Shown piece by piece: positions 6,534-12,627 of a stretch of DNA of 12,627 nucleotides. The notes under the pieces are model-generated. The model was not told the origin of the DNA and made no database searches. It saw only the letters and a list, made by a program, of their open reading frames with translations. Location of the stretch: NCBI GenBank assembly GCA_025869455.1, contig JAOZVT010000383.1:1-12627 (forward strand). Reading direction: 5' to 3'. Position numbers and translations under genes: made by a program. Source of the stretch: Prosthecobacter sp. (GTDB lineage: Bacteria > Verrucomicrobiota > Verrucomicrobiia > Verrucomicrobiales > Verrucomicrobiaceae). Numbering within the stretch: position 1 is the first letter of the stretch; each line of letters opens with the position of its first letter.

Positions 6534-7010
6534 ATGAACCCAGCAAATCAAGATACACCACCAGTTCTCCATGAAGGAGACCATTACCGCCATAGCAGTT
6601 TTGGCAGTTTAGAAGATGTAGCTCAGTGGCAGTTTGCCGGCATCGGCGGGAAACTGTTTCTCAAAGAAGCCCTTGGCCTTTCCAGCATGGAGGTTTCGGT
6701 CAATGTCATGCAGCCAGGGCAGGGCATGCCTTTCCTGCACAGCCATCGTCAGAATGAAGAACTCTATGTCTTTCTCAGTGGCAGTGGGCAGTTCATGGTA
6801 GGCGAGTCTGTTTTCAACGTTGGCCCGGGTTCCTGCGTGCGGGTAGATCCGGCAGGGGTCCGTTGCTGGCGTAGCACGGGTAACAAACCGCTGCATTTTC
6901 TTTGCATTCAGTCACCTGCAGGTGGCCTGAGCAGTCAATTCCTGGAAGATGGAGTCGGTGCAGGTCGTCCTCATTGGAATCGCCCAACCCAGGAGGAAAC
7001 GGAAGCATGA
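6534..7010 (+). CDS. Small cupin-domain protein in the export operon
   Basis: Read from ATG at 6534, this is a 158-residue single-domain cupin; a TTG at 6528 would add two residues. Motif 1 is HSHRQNEE with H69, H71 and E75/E76, followed by LYVFLSGSGQFMVG. Motif 2 is GSCVRVDPAGVRCWRSTGN, in which Cys111 occupies the place of the usual third metal-binding His. It could be a metal-dependent enzyme (dioxygenase, isomerase), a cysteine-modified metal site, or a ligand-binding protein. It is cytoplasmic, with no signal peptide. The stop overlaps the permease start (ATGA at 7007-7010), so the two are translationally coupled and the cupin probably acts on the transported compound. It lies directly behind the second TetR-type palindrome. 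Confidence 0.85.
   Translation: MNPANQDTPPVLHEGDHYRHSSFGSLEDVAQWQFAGIGGKLFLKEALGLSSMEVSVNVMQPGQGMPFLHSHRQNEELYVFLSGSGQFMVGESVFNVGPGSCVRVDPAGVRCWRSTGNKPLHFLCIQSPAGGLSSQFLEDGVGAGRPHWNRPTQEETEA
6991..6996 (+). promoter_or_regulatory. Strong Shine-Dalgarno for the ABC permease
   Basis: A perfect AGGAGG lies 10 nt before the ATG at 7007. It fixes the permease start there rather than at an in-frame ATG at 6902 inside the cupin gene. It is one of the few clear ribosome binding sites in the window. Confidence 0.75.
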
Positions 7011-8143
7011 ATTTCATCGCCCTGCGCATGCTGATGACGGATCGGGCCAAGTACTTTGGCCTCATCTTCGCCTTTGCTTTTTCTACCTTCCTTTTGCAAA
7101 ACCAGATCAGCATTTTCTGTGGCATCATGCAGCGAACAGGCAGCCAGATTCGGGATGTCACTGATGCTGAAGTGTGGGTCATGGACCGTTACACAGAATA
7201 CTTTGAGCAGACCAAAGCACTCAAAGACACAGACCTCACTCGGGTGCGCAGTGTGCCTGGCGTGGACTACGCGGTACGCTTGTTTAAGGGCAATCCTACT
7301 GCCCGAACTTTGGCCGGAAAGTTTGCCTCCACTTTTACACTCGGCGTGGATGATAGCACGCTGGTGGGTGCGCCTCGTCAAATGTTGTTAGGCAAGTGGG
7401 AGAATCTCAGGGAGTCCAATAGCATCATCATGGACAAAGCAGGTTACGCCCTGCTATTTCCTGGGGAGCCTTTTGAGCTTGGCCGCGTTTTAGAGCTGAA
7501 TGATCACAAGGTTACACTGGTGGGGATTTCAAATGCCAGCGCTCCTTTTGTGAGCTTTCCAGTCATTCACGCCCGCTACAGTGAAGCCATCAATTTTCAA
7601 GGTCGAGAGCGCAATCAGCTCAGTTACGTTTTGGTGCGTCCACAGCCTGGAGTCACGGCAGAGGAATTGGCCCGCAGGATTGAAAAAGAGACGGGGTTGA
7701 AGGCCCGCACCACGGCGGAATTTATCTGGGACTGTGTCATCTATTACATGAAAAACACTGGCATACCTGTTAATTTTGGCATCACGATTATTGTCGCACT
7801 TATTGTTGGGTTGGCTGTTAGCGGTCAGACTTTTTATATGTTCACCGTGGAGAACTTACGCCAGTTCGGGGCGCTCAAGGCCATCGGGGTGACCAATTCT
7901 CGATTGGTCGGCATGGTGCTGCTTCAGGCCGTGGTCGCTGGGGCCATTGGTTACGCCATTGGCACTGGCATGGCGGCAGCTTTTTTCCAAGCCACGCTTC
8001 ATGGCATGGCCACTCGTGGCATCATTCTCATGTGGCAGGCCGTTGTCAGTGTGGGCCTGCTCATGAGTGTGGTCGTGGTCGCCGTCAGTCTTCTGAGCGT
8101 GCGCAAAGTCATCGTCCTGGAACCCGCCTCCGTCTTCCGTTGA
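7007..8143 (+). CDS. FtsX/MacB-type ABC exporter permease (DevC-like)
   Basis: The 378-residue product has the four-helix FtsX/DevC layout: TM1 at about 15-38, a large extracytoplasmic domain (about 40-250), then TM2 (256-278), TM3 (about 302-327) and TM4 (about 341-365). The cytoplasmic loop after TM2, ENLRQFGALKAIGVTNSRL, is the conserved FtsX-family segment that contacts the ATPase. The C-terminus LEPASVFR is also typical. Length and layout match DevC, the permease of DevBCA exporters that, with a TolC-like channel, export glycolipids or other amphiphiles in cyanobacteria. The start at 7007 is set by AGGAGG and a 4-nt overlap with the cupin stop. The ATPase gene starts 4 bp after its stop. 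The substrate is unknown. Confidence 0.9.
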   Translation: MNFIALRMLMTDRAKYFGLIFAFAFSTFLLQNQISIFCGIMQRTGSQIRDVTDAEVWVMDRYTEYFEQTKALKDTDLTRVRSVPGVDYAVRLFKGNPTARTLAGKFASTFTLGVDDSTLVGAPRQMLLGKWENLRESNSIIMDKAGYALLFPGEPFELGRVLELNDHKVTLVGISNASAPFVSFPVIHARYSEAINFQGRERNQLSYVLVRPQPGVTAEELARRIEKETGLKARTTAEFIWDCVIYYMKNTGIPVNFGITIIVALIVGLAVSGQTFYMFTVENLRQFGALKAIGVTNSRLVGMVLLQAVVAGAIGYAIGTGMAAAFFQATLHGMATRGIILMWQAVVSVGLLMSVVVVAVSLLSVRKVIVLEPASVFR

Positions 8144-8147
8144 TCCT

Positions 8148-8867
8148 ATGAATCCTTCATCATCTTCTCAGGCCGTACGCTGCCTGTCCCTGCGCAAACA
8201 TTTTGGCGAAGGCGAGGCCCGTATCGAGGTGCTGCGCGGTGTGGATTTCCAGGCTGAACTGGGGAAGCTGACTTTCTTGGTCGGCCCCAGCGGTTGTGGA
8301 AAAACGACACTGATTTCAGTCATTGCGGGTCTGTTGGACCCTAGTGCAGGTGACCTGGAGGTGCTGAATGAAAACCATGGCCGTATGAAAGCTCAGGAGC
8401 GCATTCTGTTTCGGCGGCGCAACCTCGGTTTTGTTTTTCAGCAATACAATTTGTTACCCTCCCTCACGGCGGCGGAGAATGCGGCTGTGCCTTTGATGGC
8501 CGATGGCGTGAAGCGTGGTCTTGCCGTGAAAAAAGCCACCGCTTTGTTGGATCGCCTGGGCTTGGCGGATAAAGCCGCCTCCATGCCTAGATTTCTCTCT
8601 GGGGGGCAGCAGCAGCGTGTCGCTTTGGCCCGTGCGCTAGTGCATGAGCCGCGCCTCATCATCTGTGATGAACCCACCGCCGCCCTGGATCACAAAACAG
8701 GGGAGTCGGTCATGGGCCTGCTGGCTTCTGCTGCTTTGTCTCCAGATCGGGCCGTGGTGGTCGTCACCCATGACAACCGTGTTTTTCACCATGCCCACAC
8801 CATCGCCCATATGGACGATGGCATCATCACGCAGGTGGAGACCCCAAAGCCAGCTCTCACCTCCTGA
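8148..8867 (+). CDS. ABC exporter ATPase (LolD/DevA/MacB-type)
   Basis: This 239-residue nucleotide-binding protein shows Walker A GPSGCGKT (46-53), the Q-loop FQQ (97-99), the signature LSGGQQQR (150-157), Walker B LIICDE (170-175, catalytic E175), the D-loop ALD (179-181) and switch His H208 in VVTHD. Length and the segment FVFQQYNLLPSLTAAENAAVPL match the LolD/MacB/DevA group that powers FtsX-type permeases by mechanotransmission rather than moving substrate through a central channel. It follows the permease by 4 bp and the adaptor follows it. All catalytic residues are present, so it is probably active. No Shine-Dalgarno precedes the ATG, and coupled translation is likely. Confidence 0.94.
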   Translation: MNPSSSSQAVRCLSLRKHFGEGEARIEVLRGVDFQAELGKLTFLVGPSGCGKTTLISVIAGLLDPSAGDLEVLNENHGRMKAQERILFRRRNLGFVFQQYNLLPSLTAAENAAVPLMADGVKRGLAVKKATALLDRLGLADKAASMPRFLSGGQQQRVALARALVHEPRLIICDEPTAALDHKTGESVMGLLASAALSPDRAVVVVTHDNRVFHHAHTIAHMDDGIITQVETPKPALTS

Positions 8868-8918
8868 TTTTCCACATCCTTCGTTTAGCCCTGAACCCTA
8901 TTGATCCCTCACTACTTT

Positions 8919-9857
8919 ATGAAAATTCCCATCCTCCCTATCTTGGCTGTCGGTTGTTTTGTCTGGGCCGTGCATTCCGTTATCAGCAGTCAGCCGCATC
9001 GTGAAATGACGGAGCCACCGGTCATGCCGCCGCGCAGTTCCTTTGCGGAAACCATCGCGGCCATCGGGCTGGTGGAGCCGAGCAGTGAATCCATCACTAT
9101 GGGAAGTCACCGCAGTGGTGTGGTGGAAAAGGTGTCTGTCCAACTGGGGCAGGGGGTCAAAGCTGGCCAGCCTTTGGTGAAACTGGACACGCGGGAACTG
9201 GAGTCTGAGCGGCAAGTCGCCCTGGCGGAGCTAGCTGAAGCCAAAGCCCAGCTCACGGTGGCAGAGTCTGAGCAGGAGCAAGCCCGCCGAAATCTGGACT
9301 ACGCGGAAAAGCTCAGCGATACCCGCGCAATCTCGGCAGAGGAGCGTACTCAGCGAGAAACCACCCTGGCCACCGTGATAGCTCAGGTGGGAACCGCCCG
9401 CGCTGCCATCGTTTTGGCCAAGGCCAAGCTGGAAGTCACTGAGACGGAAATCACCCGCAGCACAGTTTGTGCCCCTATGGATGCCACTGTCCTACAACTC
9501 CGAGTGAGGGCAGGGGAGTTCATCTCCGCCGCACCTGCCGCCAATGCCTGGATGATCCTGGGGCAAACCAATCCGCTGCATCTGCGGGCGGATGTGGATG
9601 AGCACGAAGCCTGGCGCATCAGCCCCCAGGCCACAGCGGTGGCTCACGTGCGGGGGAACCCAGATCTGAAGGCCCAACTGGAGTTCGTCCGCTTTGAACC
9701 TTTGGTCATTCCTAAAAAATCTCTGACTGGAGATGCCACGGAGCGCGTAGATACTCGCGTACTTCAGGTTATCTACCGTTTGCAGAATCCCTTGCCCCCG
9801 GCTCTCTTTGTCGGTCAGCAGATGGATGTCTTTATTGCGGATGCCAATCGCAAATAA
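8919..9857 (+). CDS. HlyD/DevB-type periplasmic adaptor (membrane fusion protein)
   Basis: Read from ATG at 8919, this is a 312-residue protein beginning with a membrane anchor (MKIPILPILAVGCFVWAV). A TTG at 8901 would add six residues, but ATG directly before the anchor is preferred. A biotinyl-lipoyl half-motif follows (GVVEKVSVQLGQGVKAGQPLVKLD, about 67-90), then an Ala/Glu-rich alpha-helical hairpin (about 90-175) including ARRNLDYAEKLSDTRAISAEE. The second lipoyl half is STVCAPMDATVLQLRVRAGEF, and a beta-barrel domain completes the protein. The adaptor bridges the inner-membrane ABC permease and the outer-membrane channel encoded next. The hairpin length suggests DevB-like or AcrA-like contact with the channel tip. 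It begins 51 bp after the ATPase stop. No Shine-Dalgarno is visible. Confidence 0.9.
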   Translation: MKIPILPILAVGCFVWAVHSVISSQPHREMTEPPVMPPRSSFAETIAAIGLVEPSSESITMGSHRSGVVEKVSVQLGQGVKAGQPLVKLDTRELESERQVALAELAEAKAQLTVAESEQEQARRNLDYAEKLSDTRAISAEERTQRETTLATVIAQVGTARAAIVLAKAKLEVTETEITRSTVCAPMDATVLQLRVRAGEFISAAPAANAWMILGQTNPLHLRADVDEHEAWRISPQATAVAHVRGNPDLKAQLEFVRFEPLVIPKKSLTGDATERVDTRVLQVIYRLQNPLPPALFVGQQMDVFIADANRK

Positions 9858-9899
9858 ATGAACGAATAAATTTCCTCAAACGATCTCTTATCACCTCCC

Positions 9900-11351
9900 A
9901 TGTTCTCCCGCTCCTCTTCCCAGATCGCCAAACTTCGTTTACACTCCAGACAGGTGATCGCCCTCAGTGCCAGTGTCATGATGGCCTCTTGTACCGTCGG
10001 ACCGAACTTTTTGTCGCCAGACATCACCCTTTCGAAGAAGTGGAAAGAGAACTCCAATGTCTCTGATTTGCCCATTCCGGATCAGTGGTGGACGCTGTTT
10101 AAGGATCGCAGCCTGACCAGTCTGGTGGAGCGTGCTTTGGCCAATAACCAGGATCTACGCAGCGGCTTGGCTCGTGTGGAAACCGCACGTGCGATGTCGG
10201 GTGTCGAGCGTGCTGATTGGTTCCCTCAGCTGAATCTGCAAAATAACGCTACTTACGAGCATTCCTCCGCCAACAGTATCGGAGCCAATTTGCCGTCTGG
10301 GGCAGCTTTGCCCAATCTGGAGCGTGATCGTCATCAGGCTTATCTGGGGCTGAACTACGAGGTGGATCTCTGGGGCCGTGTGCGCCGCCGTGTGGAAGGT
10401 GCCAAGGCGCGGGAAGACGCGGCTGTGGAGGATTTGTCCGCGCAACGTCTCGTGGTAGCTGCCGAAGTGGCCCGCAGCTATTTCCTAGCTGCCTCCTTGG
10501 ATAATCAGGAGAAAATTTTGCGTGAAACCATCTCCCTTCGCGAAGAAGCACGGAATCTCCAGCAGTCCCGCTTTGAAGGTGGTCTGGCCAATGAAATGGA
10601 TGTGGCCCGTGCGCGCACAGAACTAGAACTGGCCAAGAATGACCTCGCCGCCATTGAGCGTCAGCGTGGAGGCGTGGAGCATTCACTGGCCGTCCTGTGT
10701 GGCGAGATGCCGTCGGATTTCAACTTGGCTAACAATCGTCGCCTACCTTCACCACCACGCGTGCCAGCGGGTCTTCCGGGTACCCTCTTGCAGCGCCGCC
10801 CAGACATCCGTTCGGCAGAGCAGACCCTGCGTGCTGCCAATGCTGACATCGGTGTGGCTAAAGCGAATTTTTACCCTGTGTTCAGTTTGACTGGCAGCGG
10901 TGGATTTGAAAGCGTTGGGGCAGAGGATTTTCTGGAATGGAAAAGCCGCGCTGCTAGCATCGGCCCACAGCTTACCGTGCCGATTTTCCAGGGTGGTCGC
11001 CTGCGTGGAAACCTACGCGCTGCGCAGAGCCGCTATGAAGAAAGTCTAGCCACTTACAAGCAAACCATCCTCACATCCATGCGTGAAGTGGAAGACGCCA
11101 TGCTGGACCTGAAAGCTTACAGCAAACAACGCGCCGCTGTGGCTGCCGCCGTCTCTTCAGCCCAGGATACCAGCCGTCTCGCCCGCCTGCGTTATGACAA
11201 AGGTTTGGCCAGCTACTTCGAAGTGGTGGATGCAGACCGCGTGGTTTTGACCACTCGCCTGACGCTGGCTCAGCTGGATGGCCAGCGCCTCACGGCAACA
11301 GTGCAGATGCTCCGCGCCATCGGTGGTGGCTGGGTCGGTGGCACGAAGTAA
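9900..11351 (+). CDS. NodT/TolC-family outer-membrane efflux lipoprotein
   Basis: The 483-residue protein has a basic N-terminus, a hydrophobic stretch and a lipobox-like VMMASC with lipidation Cys31, followed by TVGPNFLSPD, the typical start of NodT-type outer-membrane factors. Two OEP repeats follow. The first contains VDLWGRVRRRVEGAKARE (about 155-172). The second contains RRPDIRSAEQTLRAANADIGVAKANFYP (about 299-326) and later the LRYDKGLASYFEVVDADR block (about 430-447). These are hallmark positions of the trimeric alpha-barrel exit duct. It completes a tripartite exporter with the adaptor, permease and ATPase encoded upstream. The presence of this gene implies a Gram-negative-type outer membrane. 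It starts 42 bp after the adaptor stop at ATG 9900 without a Shine-Dalgarno. The residue at -3 of the lipobox is Met rather than the usual Leu. Confidence 0.93.
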   Translation: MFSRSSSQIAKLRLHSRQVIALSASVMMASCTVGPNFLSPDITLSKKWKENSNVSDLPIPDQWWTLFKDRSLTSLVERALANNQDLRSGLARVETARAMSGVERADWFPQLNLQNNATYEHSSANSIGANLPSGAALPNLERDRHQAYLGLNYEVDLWGRVRRRVEGAKAREDAAVEDLSAQRLVVAAEVARSYFLAASLDNQEKILRETISLREEARNLQQSRFEGGLANEMDVARARTELELAKNDLAAIERQRGGVEHSLAVLCGEMPSDFNLANNRRLPSPPRVPAGLPGTLLQRRPDIRSAEQTLRAANADIGVAKANFYPVFSLTGSGGFESVGAEDFLEWKSRAASIGPQLTVPIFQGGRLRGNLRAAQSRYEESLATYKQTILTSMREVEDAMLDLKAYSKQRAAVAAAVSSAQDTSRLARLRYDKGLASYFEVVDADRVVLTTRLTLAQLDGQRLTATVQMLRAIGGGWVGGTK

Positions 11352-11401
11352 TGAAGTCGGTGAGGGGATCTTTGTCCTATCTCTTTCATTCTAACGCGAT
11401 G

Positions 11402-11560
11402 TTAAGTTTGGCTTAGCAGAGCTTTGAGAATAGGTCTGGCTTTGGTATGAGTGTTTTGAAATGCATTATTTGTTAGGTTGAGGCTGCTCGTGAAATTGAC
11501 GGCATCTTCCACTCTTCGGCCCTCGGATTTCTTTTTGACCTGGGCGGGGGCAGGAGGCAT
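11402..11560 (-). CDS. Possible 52-residue basic small protein
   Basis: The minus strand from ATG at 11560 reads 52 codons to TAA at 11404-11402. The predicted product starts MPPAPAQVKKKSEGRRVED and continues as a polar, Asn/Thr-rich chain ending in ILKALLSQT. It fills most of the gap between the efflux operon and the divergent TIM-barrel gene. No Shine-Dalgarno is seen, and I recognise no family. Third-position G/C appears high in the first half and lower in the second. It may be a small real gene, a remnant, or chance. Confidence 0.28.
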   Translation of the reverse strand: MPPAPAQVKKKSEGRRVEDAVNFTSSLNLTNNAFQNTHTKARPILKALLSQT

Positions 11561-11578
11561 GAGGTAAATCTACTTATC

Positions 11579-12514
11579 GTGTCGGACACTTTTCCTATTC
11601 TCTCTCTCTCCACCTGCTGGAACAGTCATCGCCACACCGAGGGGCGGGAGTTGGCTGCGGAGGCGAGGGAACTGGGATTTGAGTGGATCGAGGTGAGTCA
11701 TGGGACAAAAATATCATTGCTGCCCGGTTTGCTTGAGGCGGTGGAGGCAGGTGAGATCAAGGTCAGCAGTTTGCATAATTTCTGTCCGCCACCCGTGGAG
11801 GTGACGATGGATGCGCCGGACGTGTACGAGTTTACTTCAGATGTACAGGCGGAGCGACATCGAGCGATTTCACTGACAAAGCGGACGCTGGAGATGGCAC
11901 CGCGGTTTGGCACAGATCGCGTGGTGCTGCATCTGGGGTGTGCGCCACGGGTGAAATCCATCACAGATGAACTGGAAAAGATGACGCTGGCGGGGCAGTT
12001 GTATTCGCGAAAGTACTCAGACCTGAAGCTAAAGCTAGTAGCCCAAAGAGAAGCAGCCAGTGCCGCTGCGCTGGATCGTGTGCGGGCCGCGCTGGATGAG
12101 ATTTTGCCCGTATGCGAGAAAGAAGGTGTACGCGTGGGGGTAGAGACGCGGAGCCATTATGAACAGATCCCCAATCAGGCAGAGATGCTGAAGCTGCTGG
12201 AGGAATATGTGGATTGCCCTTGGCTGGGGGCTTGGCATGATTTTGGCCATGTGCAGCGGCAGGCTAATTTAGCGCTGCTGGACCATGAAATATATCTAAG
12301 CCAGATCGCACCACGGCTTATTGGCTGTCACGTCCATGATGTGCGTTGGCCGCAGAAAGATCATCGCGTCCCTCTGAGTACAGGCGGCGTGGCCTTGGCT
12401 AAACTACTGCCCCTAGTCCCTGCTGGCGTGCCCCTGATCTGGGAGATGAGTCCAGGGAATCGCCGGGCAGAAGTCGTCGAAGGTTTGCGAGTATGGCGTG
12501 AGCAGGGGTGGTGA
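11579..12514 (+). CDS. Xylose-isomerase-like TIM-barrel sugar-phosphate isomerase/epimerase family protein
   Basis: This 311-residue protein fits the AP-endonuclease-2/xylose-isomerase-like TIM barrel (COG1082 type). The likely metal site includes E189 in GVETRS, D221 and H224 in AWHDFGH, H251/H253 in GCHVHDVRW, and E289 in IWEMSPG. H66 (SLHNF) and H118 (VLHLG) line the barrel. No signal peptide is seen, so a cytoplasmic role in isomerising or epimerising a sugar or polyol derivative is likely, but the substrate cannot be read. The GTG at 11579 is the only good start: upstream in frame there is no ATG or GTG before a TGA at 11537. GAGG at 11561-11564 lies 14 nt before it, rather far for a Shine-Dalgarno. 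It appears to be an independent transcription unit. Confidence 0.85.
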   Translation: MSDTFPILSLSTCWNSHRHTEGRELAAEARELGFEWIEVSHGTKISLLPGLLEAVEAGEIKVSSLHNFCPPPVEVTMDAPDVYEFTSDVQAERHRAISLTKRTLEMAPRFGTDRVVLHLGCAPRVKSITDELEKMTLAGQLYSRKYSDLKLKLVAQREAASAAALDRVRAALDEILPVCEKEGVRVGVETRSHYEQIPNQAEMLKLLEEYVDCPWLGAWHDFGHVQRQANLALLDHEIYLSQIAPRLIGCHVHDVRWPQKDHRVPLSTGGVALAKLLPLVPAGVPLIWEMSPGNRRAEVVEGLRVWREQGW

Positions 12515-12570
12515 GGTTTACTGCCAATCCAAGTGTAATTTGCCTACCTTACGGAAGGCGGGGGAAGCGA

Positions 12571-12627
12571 ATGCACTGGGCTCTATCAATAACAGCAGTG
12601 GCTCTGTGGCTGACCAGCTTGTTTAGC
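12571..12627 (+). CDS. N-terminus of a probable exported or membrane protein (cut by right edge)
   Basis: An ATG at 12571 opens a frame that stays open for 19 codons to the window end. The product begins MHWALSITAVALWLTSL, a hydrophobic segment like a signal peptide or membrane anchor. A purine-rich GGGGGAAG stretch lies just upstream (about 12560-12567) as a plausible Shine-Dalgarno. Too little is present to name the protein, and the short open frame could be chance. Confidence 0.42.
   Translation, partial: MHWALSITAVALWLTSLFS

Noticed and set aside
6902..7006. N-terminal extension of the permease from an in-frame ATG
   Set aside because: The extra 35 residues lie inside the cupin gene and are not protein-like, while AGGAGG and the ATGA overlap place the start at 7007.
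11352..11401. Rho-independent terminator after the outer-membrane efflux gene
   Set aside because: No GC-rich hairpin followed by a T run is present. Partial complementarity around GGCTTAGCAGAGC is too weak.
12518..12627. Minus-strand gene end converging on the TIM-barrel gene
   Set aside because: The frame ending in TAA at 12520-12518 gives a plausible C-terminus, but it meets another stop after 34 codons near the window edge, and it has no ATG.

Overview
The window (about 53% GC by eye) most resembles a chromosomal segment from a Verrucomicrobiota-like or similar Gram-negative bacterium. This is an inference from protein style, from the outer-membrane efflux system, from the xylose-isomerase-like TIM-barrel gene, and from start codons that mostly lack a Shine-Dalgarno sequence. 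No rRNA, tRNA, CRISPR array or transposon is visible.

Left part (1-5619) is a phosphate-response region. A leftward operon holds a GT4 glycosyltransferase (2591-1449), a calcineurin-like metallophosphoesterase of the LpxH/PlcP type (1480-527 or 1417-527) and phoU (502 to beyond the left edge). Divergent from it run phoB (2772-3482) and phoR (3591-4859), followed by an unrecognised membrane-anchored proline-rich protein (4918-5619). The 180-bp divergent promoter region carries seven GTGAC/GTCAC pentamers. It includes a tandem CTGTCAC pair that matches the Pho-box half-site and an 11-bp perfect inverted repeat over the predicted phoB -35. The GT4 plus PlcP-type pair beside phoU-phoB-phoR is the gene set expected for phosphate-starvation lipid remodelling, in which PlcP-type enzymes remove phospholipid head groups and Agt-type enzymes glycosylate the resulting diacylglycerol. 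This is the most interesting reading of the window.

Middle part (5742-11351) is a self-contained, apparently TetR-regulated export operon: TetR regulator, small cupin protein, FtsX/DevC-like ABC permease, LolD/DevA-like ATPase, HlyD/DevB-like adaptor and a NodT/TolC-like outer-membrane lipoprotein. Two related palindromes (TGACYAATRGTCA), one before tetR and one before the cupin gene, are likely operators for the regulator. The cupin has Cys where the second cupin motif normally has its metal-binding His.

Right part (11352-12627) has a 227-bp gap with an unsupported 52-codon ORF on the minus strand, a GTG-started sugar-phosphate-isomerase-like TIM-barrel protein (11579-12514), and the first 19 codons of a probable exported or membrane protein running off the right edge.
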